64,000 nucleotides of DNA from Actinomadura alba (GTDB taxonomy: Bacteria; Actinomycetota; Actinomycetes; Streptosporangiales; Streptosporangiaceae). The stretch is from NCBI RefSeq assembly GCF_014323705.1, contig NZ_JABVEC010000002.1, positions 124,001 through 188,000 of the forward strand, given 5' to 3'. Below the pieces are notes generated by a model, which worked only from the letters and a program-made list of their open reading frames with translations, was not told the origin of the DNA and searched no databases. A program made the translations under genes and the position numbers. Below, piece by piece: positions 27,591 through 34,930 of the stretch (within the stretch, counting starts at the first letter, position 1; each line of letters begins with the position of its first letter).

Positions 27591-28862
27591 TTGAGGCTCC
27601 CCAAGACGCTCGTCGCCGTGCTCGCCGGCTCGTTGATCGCCACCGCGGCATGCAGCGGCTCCGATGCGCCGCCGAAGCCCTCGGCCCCACCGGCCGACCA
27701 CTCGACCAGCGCCGCCGCCGCGCAGCCGTTCGGCGACGCGGGCCCGGGGACGGGGCCGTTCCGGCGGGTCTGGCAGGCCGATGTCCCCGCGCCCGCCGGG
27801 CCGCCGCAGCACCCGTTGGTCTCCTTCGACTTCGTCGCGGGTCAGGTCGTGGTGATCTCGGGTCGCGGGCTGGACGTGCGCGACGGCCGGACCGGGGCGG
27901 CGCGGTGGCACTACTACGAGAGGTCGCGGGATCTGGCCGGTCTTGCGGTGACGGCCGACGCGCTGGTCGTCACCACGGTCGCCGTCGGCGTGAACGGCGC
28001 CAAGCTCCCGGACGACAAGGCCGACCTCCGCACCACCGGATTCGACGCGGTCAGCGGTCGGGTGCTGTGGCGCGCGGATCGTTTCCGCCCGCTCCACGAC
28101 GGTTCGGTGGGCGGGTACGAGCCGGTGCGGGCAGCGTCGGCGGGCGTCGCGGTGCTCCGCGACGAGGCCGCGAAGAAGACCCTGGTCGGGGTGGACACCC
28201 GCACCGGCAGGCAGCGCTGGACCTGGACCATTCCGCGCGGTGTCACCTGTGACCCGGACCCGCTCGACGGCGACGGATCCCTGCTCGTACTGAACGCGAA
28301 CTGCGCCCCGGACCAGGACCTGTACGCCCTCGACCCGGCGACCGGGGCGGTGCGGTGGGAGCGACCCGCTTTCGCCGGCCGGCTGTCCGGGGGTTCAGTG
28401 CGGGGTGGGATCACGATGCTGACCAGGAGAGGGCCCGGTTCCTCCCCGCCGAGATTCTCCCTCATCGGGGCCGACGGCAAGGAGATCCTGGGAGAGTCCG
28501 CGCGGCGCGTCAGCGCGGGCGGTTTCGCGGTGGCCGGTGACCGGGCCGTCGTGAGCTACCACGACAGTGACGGCGCGAGGAACTCCCGGTCCAGGACGTG
28601 GCTCGGGTTCGTCGACACCCGTACCGGCAAGCTGGAACGGCGCGTGTGGGAGCGCCAGGCCGGCGAACTGGTCACCGTCGGCGGCAGGGTGTACGGGTCG
28701 CGCAAGTGGCTTGGCGAGTACGCCGAGGATCTCTTCGACCTCGATCCCGGCCTGGTGCCGTCGGCGCTTGACGTCATCGACCCGGCCGCCGCCCGGGTGA
28801 CGACCGTTCCGTTGCCCTTCCCGAAGCCCGGCTTCTGGCCGACAAGGCCGAGCACGCGGTGA
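27591..28862 (+). CDS. PQQ-like beta-propeller lipoprotein, N-terminal part of a frameshifted gene
   Basis: A lipoprotein signal ends with the lipobox TAAC (C21 in LIATAACSGS), followed by a Pro/Ser/Ala linker. Propeller-type repeats then appear (ISGRGLDVRDGRTGAARWHY, TTGFDAVSGRVLWRADRF, GVDTRTGRQRWTW, ALDPATGAVRWERP), the DxxTGxxxW pattern of PQQ-like/quinoprotein blades. TTG 27591 has GGAGG 6 bases upstream. The frame closes at 28862 after an atypical tail (PKPGFWPTRPSTR). The continuation of the propeller is in another frame (next entry), so the gene appears split by a frameshift between about 28800 and 28840. It is located outside the membrane; ligand and partner are unknown. Confidence 0.75.
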   Translation: MRLPKTLVAVLAGSLIATAACSGSDAPPKPSAPPADHSTSAAAAQPFGDAGPGTGPFRRVWQADVPAPAGPPQHPLVSFDFVAGQVVVISGRGLDVRDGRTGAARWHYYERSRDLAGLAVTADALVVTTVAVGVNGAKLPDDKADLRTTGFDAVSGRVLWRADRFRPLHDGSVGGYEPVRAASAGVAVLRDEAAKKTLVGVDTRTGRQRWTWTIPRGVTCDPDPLDGDGSLLVLNANCAPDQDLYALDPATGAVRWERPAFAGRLSGGSVRGGITMLTRRGPGSSPPRFSLIGADGKEILGESARRVSAGGFAVAGDRAVVSYHDSDGARNSRSRTWLGFVDTRTGKLERRVWERQAGELVTVGGRVYGSRKWLGEYAEDLFDLDPGLVPSALDVIDPAAARVTTVPLPFPKPGFWPTRPSTR

Positions 28863-29371
28863 TCCACAGTGTGCGGGTCGTCGGAGACCGGGTCTACACG
28901 GCCAGGCTGCTGAACACCGGCCTCCGGCTGGCGGCCTACGCCGCGGCCGGCGGCGCGTCGCCGGTCGGGCTCGGCGGGGTACGACCCGGCGCCTGGCCCA
29001 ACGCCTGTGCCCTTCTGAAGGGCGCCTTCTGGGCACGCGACCCCGACAACTTCCCGGCGGATCCGCTCCGCATCGGCTCGGCGTCGATCCGCCGCTGGAG
29101 CTGCAAGGTCGACGGCGGAGCGGAGGTGCGGATCGGCTGGGTGGCGCCGACAGTGCAGCAGGCCGACGAACTGCTCGACGCGTCCGGTACGGAGGCGAAG
29201 GCGATACCGAACGTTGGCGACGAGGCCTACGAGATCTACATCAACCTTCAGCCTTCGCTCGTCGTCCGGGCCGGCCGGTACATCGTGGTCTTCGACGACG
29301 TGCCTTCGATGTCCGACCCGTTCCTCCTGAAGGCGGCGCGGACCGTGGCGAAGAGGCTCGAGTCACGCTGA
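28859..29371 (+). CDS. C-terminal part of the frameshifted propeller lipoprotein gene
   Basis: This frame starts formally at GTG 28859, but it is open upstream and reads LPEARLLADKAEHAVIHSVR then VVGDRVYTARLLNTGLRLAAYA, which continues the last propeller blade of the previous frame. The following 120 residues form a separate alpha/beta domain (CALLKGAFWARDPDNFPADP, ADELLDASGTEAKAIPNVGD, YIVVFDDVPSMSDP). The joined product would be about 590 residues. If the shift is real, this part is expressed only by reinitiation at the GTG that overlaps the upstream TGA (GTGATC). A sequencing error would restore one gene. Confidence 0.6.
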   Translation: MIHSVRVVGDRVYTARLLNTGLRLAAYAAAGGASPVGLGGVRPGAWPNACALLKGAFWARDPDNFPADPLRIGSASIRRWSCKVDGGAEVRIGWVAPTVQQADELLDASGTEAKAIPNVGDEAYEIYINLQPSLVVRAGRYIVVFDDVPSMSDPFLLKAARTVAKRLESR

Positions 29372-29386
29372 GTGGGCCGGTCCGGC

Positions 29387-29608
29387 TCAGGCCACGGTCT
29401 GGGCGATCGGCTCGAGGCGGGGCTGGGCGATCGCGGTGTAGTCGCGGGCGTCGAGCGCGAGCGACCTGTCCAGCCGGGCCGCGTTGAAGAAGATCTCGTC
29501 GCCGTCCAGAAGCGCGGGGTCGACGACCAACTCCAGCTCCGGGTCGAACGAGAACGGCAGGATAGTGCCGCTGACGCTGCCGGCCACGCAGCGGCCGTAC
29601 ACCGTCAC
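29387..29608 (-). CDS. Truncated YbaK/EbsC-type deacylase domain
   Basis: The 73-residue product (GRCVAGSVSGTILPFSFDPE, ALLDGDEIFFNAARLDRSLA) resembles only the C-terminal half of YbaK/ProX-type aminoacyl-tRNA deacylases, which are normally about 150-160 residues. The N-terminal half, including the substrate-pocket Lys region, is missing. GTG 29608 overlaps the arsR stop as GTGA, so it is translationally coupled to the regulator. It could be a remnant kept by chance after a deletion joined it to arsR, or a functional half-domain. The first explanation is more likely. Confidence 0.55.
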   Translation of the reverse strand: MTVYGRCVAGSVSGTILPFSFDPELELVVDPALLDGDEIFFNAARLDRSLALDARDYTAIAQPRLEPIAQTVA

Positions 29609-29907
29609 CAGTCCCCTCGGAAGGCCTGTTTGATCTCGTCGATGCGCGACTCGTCACGGCGGTAGAACGTCCACTGCTTGATCCGCTTGCCCTCGATGAG
29701 GCCGGCCTGGGCGAGGATCTTCAGGTGCTCGGCGGCGGTGGGCTGGCTGACGCCGAGCTTGTTGGCGATGAAGAGCGCACACACGCCGTCGCGTTCGAGG
29801 TCGCCGTCGGTCTGCGGCGGGAAGTGGGCGGCCGGGTCTCTCAGCCACTGCAGGATCTGCAGCCGCCGCTCGCTGGCCAGGGCCTTCAGCACTCCGATCG
29901 AGAGCAT
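29605..29907 (-). CDS. ArsR-type winged-helix repressor
   Basis: The 100-residue protein is a compact winged helix-turn-helix of the ArsR/SmtB type: VLKALASERRLQILQWLRDP, recognition region ANKLGVSQPTAAEHLKILAQ, and the wing GKRIKQWTFYRRDE. No clear metal-binding Cys pair of the ELCVCDL type is present; the single Cys (in GVCALF) precedes the recognition helices, so it is probably not a metal sensor. The start is ATG 29907. It is divergent from the marR-MFS operon, and the intergenic region carries two palindromes. It overlaps the YbaK fragment as GTGA. Confidence 0.88.
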   Translation of the reverse strand: MLSIGVLKALASERRLQILQWLRDPAAHFPPQTDGDLERDGVCALFIANKLGVSQPTAAEHLKILAQAGLIEGKRIKQWTFYRRDESRIDEIKQAFRGDW

Positions 29908-29956
29908 TTAGGTAGTTTGCTAATTGCCTTGATAGCTGTCAAATCACCAGACCGAA

Positions 29957-29973
29957 AGTTGCCTAGGGCAACT
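29957..29973. promoter_or_regulatory. Operator-like palindrome AGTTGCC-tag-GGCAACT
   Basis: This perfect 7-bp inverted repeat with a 3-base centre lies between the divergent arsR and marR genes. With the copy at 29986-30000 it shares the core GTTGCC-N3-GGCAAC. The form and position fit a MarR dimer site controlling the MFS operon. Confidence 0.65.
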
Positions 29974-29985
29974 AAGTGATTTATG

Positions 29986-30000
29986 GTTGCCCAAGGCAAC
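29986..30000. promoter_or_regulatory. Operator-like palindrome GTTGCC-caa-GGCAAC
   Basis: This is the second copy of the core in 29957-29973. The two centres are 28 bp apart. It ends 15 bases before the preferred marR GTG start, so binding would block initiation of marR and the MFS transporter gene. Confidence 0.65.
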
Positions 30001-30015
30001 TAGATGGAGGCGGTC

Positions 30016-30498
30016 GTGATCTCGAACGACGACGGCTGCGGCGAGCTGCTGGTCCAGCTCAGCGCGACCAGCATGGTGATCAAGAGGATCAAGGGCGAAC
30101 TGCCGCCCGGCAGCCCCGGCGCCGGCCTGAGCGTCATGCGGACGCTGTCCCAGTGCGGGGAGATGCGCGTCAGCGAGCTGTCCGAGCGGTTCGGCACCGA
30201 CCAGTCGGTCATGAGCCGGCACGTGGCGGATCTGGAGGAGCGCGGACTGGTCGAGCGCACGCCGAACCCCCACGACCGGCGCTCCTCGTATCTCCGGCTC
30301 ACACCGGATGGTGAACAGGCGGCGGAGGAGGCCTTCGCCCTGGCCCGCGGCGTCCTCGCCGAGACCCTGCACGACTGGACCGGTGACGAGATCGCCGAGC
30401 TCACCCGCCTTCTCGCCCGCCTCCGTACGAGCTTCGACGCGCGCCGGCCCTCCGCCGCGCCGGTCTCCCGCACGACCGTGGGAGCGAAAGGAAACTGA
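30016..30498 (+). CDS. MarR-family regulator of the adjacent MFS exporter
   Basis: The 160-residue winged-helix protein shows the MarR core: LSVMRTLSQCGEMRVSELSE, recognition helix TDQSVMSRHVADLEERGLVE, and the wing DRRSSYLRLTPDGEQ. GTG 30016 has a perfect GGAGG 5 bases upstream; ATG 30004 is a weaker in-frame alternative. Its stop overlaps the ATG of the MFS gene as TGATG, so the two are co-translated. Two matching palindromes just upstream suggest autoregulation. MarR proteins next to multidrug exporters usually release DNA on binding a phenolic or drug ligand; the ligand here is unknown. Confidence 0.9.
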   Translation: MISNDDGCGELLVQLSATSMVIKRIKGELPPGSPGAGLSVMRTLSQCGEMRVSELSERFGTDQSVMSRHVADLEERGLVERTPNPHDRRSSYLRLTPDGEQAAEEAFALARGVLAETLHDWTGDEIAELTRLLARLRTSFDARRPSAAPVSRTTVGAKGN

Positions 30499-32129
30499 TG
30501 GCCATCACAGCGTCTCCCGAGGCCCGGGAGGTCCCCGAACCGGCCGCCCCCATGACACACCGGGAGATCATGGAAGCGCTGTCCGGACTGCTGCTCGGCA
30601 TGTTCGTGGCGATCTTGTCGTCGACCGTCGTGTCGAACGCGCTGCCCACGATCATCTCGGATCTGCACGCCGGCGAGACCACCTACACCTGGGTCATCAC
30701 GGCGGCCCTGCTCGCGACCACGGTGTCGACCCCGATCTGGGGCAAGCTCGCCGACCTGATGAGCAAGAAGGTGCTCGTCCAGCTCGGCCTGATCATCTTC
30801 GTCATCGGCTCGGCGATCGCCGGGGTCGCGCAGAACCCGGCGATGCTCATCGCCGCCCGTGTCGTGCAGGGCATCGGTGCCGGAGGCCTCACGGCCCTCG
30901 CTCAGGTGGTCATGGCGGTGATGATCTCGCCGCGCGAGCGCGGTCGCTACTCGGGCTATCTCGGCGCGGTCTTCGCCCTCGCGACGATCGGCGGCCCGCT
31001 CATCGGCGGGGTCATCGTCGACACGTCGTGGCTCGGCTGGCGCTGGTGCTTCTACGTCGGGGTGCCCTTCGCCGTCATCGCGCTGATCGTGCTGCAGAAG
31101 ACGCTCCACCTGCCGGTGGCCAAGCGCGCCGTCAGGGTGGACTGGGCCGGCGTGACGCTGATCACGGCCGCCGTCTCGCTGATCCTCGTGTGGGTGTCGT
31201 TCGCCGGCGTCAGGTACGAGTGGCTGTCCTGGCAGACCGGCGCGATGGTCGGCGGTGCCATGGTCCTCTCGGTGCTCTTCCTGCTCGTGGAGGTCAGGGC
31301 GAAGGAACCGATCATCCCGTTGCACCTTTTCCGGATCCGTACGCTGGCCCTGTCCGTGGTCGCCAGCCTCATGGTCGGCATCGCGATGTTCGGCGCGACC
31401 ACGTTCCTCAGCCAGTACTTCCAGCTCGCGCGCGGGGAGTCGCCGACGAAGGCCGGCGTGATGACGCTGCCGATGATCATCGGCCTGGCGCTCTCGTCCA
31501 CCATCGTTGGACGAATCATCACGCGCACCGGACGCTGGAAGGTCTTCCTCGTCCTCGGTGGGCTCCTGCTCACCCTCGGCTTCGGCCTGATGGGCACGCT
31601 GCGGTTCGACACCGACTACCGGCTGGCCGCGGCGTACATGTTCTGCGTCGGTGTCGGCATCGGCATGACCATGCAGAACCTCGTCCTGTCCGTGCAGAAC
31701 CAGGTCCGGCCCGGCGAGCTCGGAGTGGCCAGCTCGACGGTCGCGTTCTTCCGCACGCTCGGCGGCGCGGTCGGCGTCTCGGCGCTCGGCGCGGTGCTGG
31801 CCACCGACGTCACCCGTTACATGCGCGAGAACCTCGCGGCCCTCGGCCTCCCGAGCGGCGGGGACGGCCGTGAGTTGCCCGACCCGTCCACATTGCCCGG
31901 CCCGGTGCGGCTGGCCGTCGAGAGCGCGTTCGGCCACGCGGTCGGCAACGTGTTCCTGTATGCCGCGCCGGCCGCCCTCCTCGCGTTGATCGCCATCCTG
32001 TTCATCAAGGAGGTGCCGCTGCGCACGGTCAACGCCGAGCAGCTGCGGACCGGAGTGGACGCGGGCGTGCCGGCGGACGCGCTCGCGCCCGCCGCGGTGC
32101 GGGGACGGCACGCCGTGAGGACTTCGTGA
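30498..32129 (+). CDS. MFS drug exporter, DHA2 (EmrB/QacA) type
   Basis: The 543-residue protein has about 14 membrane helices, as in the drug:H+ antiporter-2 family. Motif A appears as WGKLADLMSKK after helix 2. The helix 4-5 region reads RVVQGIGAGGLTALAQVV and ATIGGPLIGG (motif C). It would export a hydrophobic toxicant using the proton gradient. It is coupled to marR by TGATG at its start and to a 35-residue reading frame by TGATG at its end. A second MarR gene follows. The C-terminal cytosolic tail (about 40 residues) is Ala/Arg-rich. Confidence 0.93.
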   Translation: MAITASPEAREVPEPAAPMTHREIMEALSGLLLGMFVAILSSTVVSNALPTIISDLHAGETTYTWVITAALLATTVSTPIWGKLADLMSKKVLVQLGLIIFVIGSAIAGVAQNPAMLIAARVVQGIGAGGLTALAQVVMAVMISPRERGRYSGYLGAVFALATIGGPLIGGVIVDTSWLGWRWCFYVGVPFAVIALIVLQKTLHLPVAKRAVRVDWAGVTLITAAVSLILVWVSFAGVRYEWLSWQTGAMVGGAMVLSVLFLLVEVRAKEPIIPLHLFRIRTLALSVVASLMVGIAMFGATTFLSQYFQLARGESPTKAGVMTLPMIIGLALSSTIVGRIITRTGRWKVFLVLGGLLLTLGFGLMGTLRFDTDYRLAAAYMFCVGVGIGMTMQNLVLSVQNQVRPGELGVASSTVAFFRTLGGAVGVSALGAVLATDVTRYMRENLAALGLPSGGDGRELPDPSTLPGPVRLAVESAFGHAVGNVFLYAAPAALLALIAILFIKEVPLRTVNAEQLRTGVDAGVPADALAPAAVRGRHAVRTS

Positions 32130-32236
32130 TGAACTTCAATCAGGTCGTGCAGGCCGGGATCTCCCTGATCGGTGCCACGCTGAAGGTGGAACTCGACATC
32201 CAGGCGGTGCGGGGGGAGGCCCCGCCCCAGGCATGA
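32129..32236 (+). CDS. Small open reading frame coupled to the MFS gene
   Basis: The ATG at 32129 overlaps the MFS stop (TGATG) and opens a 35-residue frame (MNFNQVVQAGISLIGATLKV ... APPQA) that ends at TGA 32236. The first 20 residues are amphipathic or weakly hydrophobic. No family was recognised. Translational coupling is the main argument; a chance frame cannot be excluded. Confidence 0.4.
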   Translation: MNFNQVVQAGISLIGATLKVELDIQAVRGEAPPQA

Positions 32237-32272
32237 TCGTTGTCCGTACGGGCATCAGGAGGAGACGCAGCG

Positions 32273-32794
32273 ATGAGCGAGGCCCAGGTGACGGCCGTCA
32301 CGCGTGAGCACGCCGGCGAGCACGCCGATGAACACGAGGCGTACTGCGCCGTCGAGCACCAGCTCGGCGTTCTTCTGCGGCGGGCCCGGGCGTTCTCGGC
32401 GGAGATGGGCCGGGAGGTGCACCCCGAGCTGGAGCCCGGCGCGTACAGTCTGCTGATCCGGATCGACGAGGTCGTGCCGGCGCGGTCCAGCGATCTCACC
32501 GAGTACTTCGGGGTCGGCAAGGCCACCATCAGCCGCCAGCTGAAGGTGCTGGAGGAACTCGGCCTGATCGAACGCGAGCCCGATCCCGCCGACGGCCGCG
32601 CGCACCTGCTGGTGCTCACCGGCGAGGGTCGGCAGCGGCTCGCCGGCGCCCGGTCCGCCCGGCAGGAGCGCTTCCGGGCGATGCTCGGCACGTGGGACCT
32701 GGGCGATGTCGAGCTGCTGGCCCGGATGCTCGGCCGGTTCAACACGCTGACCGACTCCTGGACCGAGCCCGGCCGCGAGAGAGGCCGCGCCTGA
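32273..32794 (+). CDS. MarR-family regulator (second copy at this locus)
   Basis: The 173-residue winged-helix protein has an acidic N-terminal extension (HAGEHADEHEAYCAVEHQ), then the MarR core ELEPGAYSLLIRIDEVVPAR, DLTEYFGVGKATISRQLKVL and DGRAHLLVLTGEGRQRL. AGGAGG lies upstream of the ATG with about 10 bases between. It differs clearly from the first MarR, so it is not a recent duplicate. It lies in the same orientation, 143 bases after the MFS gene, and may be part of the same transcript. No separate palindrome was found upstream. Its target is unknown. Confidence 0.88.
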   Translation: MSEAQVTAVTREHAGEHADEHEAYCAVEHQLGVLLRRARAFSAEMGREVHPELEPGAYSLLIRIDEVVPARSSDLTEYFGVGKATISRQLKVLEELGLIEREPDPADGRAHLLVLTGEGRQRLAGARSARQERFRAMLGTWDLGDVELLARMLGRFNTLTDSWTEPGRERGRA

Positions 32795-32796
32795 TT

Positions 32797-32815
32797 GGCC
32801 GGCCCGGCGCCGGCC
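32797..32815. terminator. GC-rich hairpin between convergent genes
   Basis: GGCCGGC (32797-32803) and GCCGGCC (32809-32815) form a 7-bp stem with a 5-base loop, directly after the stop of the second marR and facing the end of the SRPBCC gene. It could terminate both; there is no U-tract. Confidence 0.4.
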
Positions 32816-32845
32816 TCAGGCGGCCCGGTGGGTCTGCCGCCGGCC

Positions 32846-33298
32846 TTAGACGGGCCGGTGGGCCGGGCAGTCCGTTCCGCAGCGCTCCGCGTGGCGGGCC
32901 AGCCCGCGCGCCATGCGGCGGAGCAGCACCGTGAACCCGGCCCGCAGGAGCACGCCGGTGAGCGGGATCTTCCGCTCGAACCGCGCCTCCCAGCGGATCG
33001 CGGTGCCGCCCGCGCCCGGCCCGAGGGTCACGTCGGCCCGGTAGTCCCTGACCGGGGCGCCGGCCAGCATCGTGTACGCGTAGTGCCTCGGCGGGTCGAA
33101 CGCCACGACCTCCTCACGGAACAGACCGGCTCGCCGGACCGAGCCGATCCCGTCGGGGTCCGCCTCGCCCGCCCGCTCCCGGGTCGACTTGAAGGGAAAA
33201 CCGCCCCAGTCGGCCCAGGTCACGGCCTTGGCGAGATGGCCGAAGACGATCTCGGGCGGGGCCGACGAGGTCGCGCTGACGTCGATGCTGTACGGCAC
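32846..33298 (-). CDS. SRPBCC (polyketide cyclase/dehydrase-like) protein
   Basis: The 150-residue protein has the START/Bet v1-like outline: SIDVSATSSAPPEIVFGHLA at the N-terminus, VVAFDPPRHYAYTMLAGAPV in the middle, and the C-terminal long helix LRAGFTVLLRRMARGLARHA. Such proteins bind hydrophobic ligands or act on polyketides. The conserved beta-strand/helix order is complete. It is on the minus strand, convergent with the second marR, and not coupled to any other gene. The function is unknown. Confidence 0.78.
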   Translation of the reverse strand: MPYSIDVSATSSAPPEIVFGHLAKAVTWADWGGFPFKSTRERAGEADPDGIGSVRRAGLFREEVVAFDPPRHYAYTMLAGAPVRDYRADVTLGPGAGGTAIRWEARFERKIPLTGVLLRAGFTVLLRRMARGLARHAERCGTDCPAHRPV

Positions 33299-33331
33299 GG
33301 TGCTCTCCCTGGGGGCCGGGTGCGGCGATCC

Positions 33332-33511
33332 TCAGAGCAACGTAGCGAGAAGGCGCTCCTGAAAGGAGGTCAAGTCGCCGCCGACGACGACCTTCACGGT
33401 GCGGCGGGCGTACTCGGCGGGCAGCGCGCTGCTCGTAGCGGCTCAGTGACGGGTTGACGGCGATCATGGCGGCGGGCGAGCGCGTCGTGGATGACGCAGC
33501 CGCGCCGGCCG
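33332..33511 (-). pseudogene. Duplicated 3' fragment of the nucleoside hydrolase gene, with internal deletion
   Basis: Bases 33332-33372 are identical to 33992-34032, the last codons and stop of the intact nucleoside hydrolase gene. Similarity continues to 33424, then about 62 bases of the intact copy are missing, and resumes (33425-33511, matching about 34148-34230) with point differences. The fragment has no start and is frame-disrupted. It lies exactly 660 bases from the intact copy, in the same orientation. The two copies flank a small hypothetical gene. Bases 33299-33331 hold nothing else. Confidence 0.85.
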
Positions 33512-33517
33512 AAGGCG

Positions 33518-33925
33518 TCAGTAGGGGAACGGGATCGTGCGATCCTCAGGGGACCTTCGCGGGCGGCGCAGTCGCCGCCGGACCCGGTCGAGTCGCTCTC
33601 CGTCGGCCGAATCGCCCTCGTCTCGACCGGCTCGGCGCTCGAGAACGCCCTCGACCCATATCCCGAGCGGCAGATCAGGCCACTTCTTCCAGGTCTTCGG
33701 CCGGCGGGACGCAAGGCGCTCTTCGGCAGCGTACGCCGTCTCGGCGTCAGGCCGGCCCGTGGCGGCGAGCAGGTCCTGCTGAGCACGATGCCGGTTCGCG
33801 CGATTCACCTGCCGTTTCCTGGCGGGGACCGACGTGCGTGCGGCCTTGTCGCTGTTGCCGTAGTTGGGGCGCCGATCCTTGGTGTAGCTCAGCCGTTTCT
33901 TCTCCTGTGGCGTCTTCTGCGGCAT
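33518..33925 (-). CDS. Basic hypothetical protein flanked by the duplicated hydrolase 3' end
   Basis: The 135-residue product begins MPQKTPQEKKRLSYTKDRRP and is rich in Lys, Arg and Gln (SVPARKRQVNRANRHRAQQD), with KTWKKWPDLPLGIWVEGVLE in the middle and a charged C-terminus. It resembles small basic proteins seen in other actinomycetes, without known function. ATG 33925 has GGAG 8 bases upstream. Its stop is only a few bases from the truncated hydrolase copy, and its start is about 70 bases from the intact one. The charge suggests nucleic-acid binding; that is a guess. Confidence 0.6.
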   Translation of the reverse strand: MPQKTPQEKKRLSYTKDRRPNYGNSDKAARTSVPARKRQVNRANRHRAQQDLLAATGRPDAETAYAAEERLASRRPKTWKKWPDLPLGIWVEGVLERRAGRDEGDSADGERLDRVRRRLRRPRRSPEDRTIPFPY

Positions 33926-33991
33926 TACCGCACTCCATTTCCCCGGGCTGCTGAGTCGGGACAAGCGCATCTCAGGAGTGTGGGGCGGTCG

Positions 33992-34930
33992 TCAGAGCAA
34001 CGTAGCGAGAAGGCGCTCCTGAAAGGAGGTCACGTCGCTGCCGACGACGACCTTCACGGTGCGGCGGGCGTCCTCGGCGGGCAGTGACCGCGCGTCCCAC
34101 ATGGTCGCGCCGCGGGTCAGCTCGCCCCGCAGTTCGACGCGCACCGGGCGCTCCTCGTACCGGCCCAGTGACGGGTCGACGGCGATCATGGCGGCGAGCG
34201 CGTCGTGGATGATGCAGCCGCGCCGCTTCATCGTGGCGGTGTAGGCGTTGACGTAGAACTCCAGGATGCGGACGGCGAAGCGCGCGACGTCCGATTCCCC
34301 CTGCGCGAGCCGGTTCAGCCACTCGTCGCCCACCGCCGTCGGGTGCGTGGCGTCCAGGGGGACCAGCACGATGGGCCAGTCGGCCGCGAAGACGAGGTCG
34401 GCGGCCTCGGGGTCGTGCCAGATGTTGGCCTCGGCGTGCGCGGTGATGTTGCCGGGGTGGTCGAAGGCGCCGCCCATGATCACGACCTCCCGCAGCAGTT
34501 CGGGGAGCTCGGGCTCGAGCAGCAGGGCGATGCCGAGGTTGGTGAGCGGGCCGATGGCGACCAGCGTCAGCTCTCCGGGGTGCGCCTTGGCCAGCCGGAC
34601 GATCTGCTCCGGTGCCGAGATCCCGTCCGGGGTGGCGGCGGGGACGGGCAGGTGCGTCTCCCCGAGCCCGTCGGTGCCGTGCCAGTCGTGGGCGAAATGC
34701 ACGTCCTGTGCCATCGGGCGGCCGGCGCCCACGGCCACTGGCACGTTCTCGATCCCGGTCATCTCGAAGATGCGCAGAGTGTTGAGCGCGCCCGTCGCCG
34801 GGTCGACGTTTCCGTGCACCGTTCCCACGCCCACCAGCTCGGCCTCGCCCGCCTTGACCAGCGACGCGAGATACAGAAGGGTGACGGCGTCGTCGATGCC
34901 CGTGTCACAGTCCAGCAGAATCTTGCGCAT
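33992..34930 (-). CDS. Inosine-uridine preferring nucleoside hydrolase
   Basis: The 312-residue protein belongs to the IUNH family, which hydrolyses N-glycosidic bonds of ribonucleosides to free base and ribose in salvage. The Ca-binding motif DCDTGIDDA (residues 7-15) is intact. Other family elements are VGVGTVHGNVD, TLVAIGPLTNLGIALL, VVIMGGAFDHPGNITAHAEA with NIWHDPEAA, and a C-terminal Asp/His region (RGCIIHDALAAM). The start is ATG 34930. The 3' end is duplicated at 33332-33511. It stands alone; base specificity is not readable. Confidence 0.93.
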   Translation of the reverse strand: MRKILLDCDTGIDDAVTLLYLASLVKAGEAELVGVGTVHGNVDPATGALNTLRIFEMTGIENVPVAVGAGRPMAQDVHFAHDWHGTDGLGETHLPVPAATPDGISAPEQIVRLAKAHPGELTLVAIGPLTNLGIALLLEPELPELLREVVIMGGAFDHPGNITAHAEANIWHDPEAADLVFAADWPIVLVPLDATHPTAVGDEWLNRLAQGESDVARFAVRILEFYVNAYTATMKRRGCIIHDALAAMIAVDPSLGRYEERPVRVELRGELTRGATMWDARSLPAEDARRTVKVVVGSDVTSFQERLLATLL

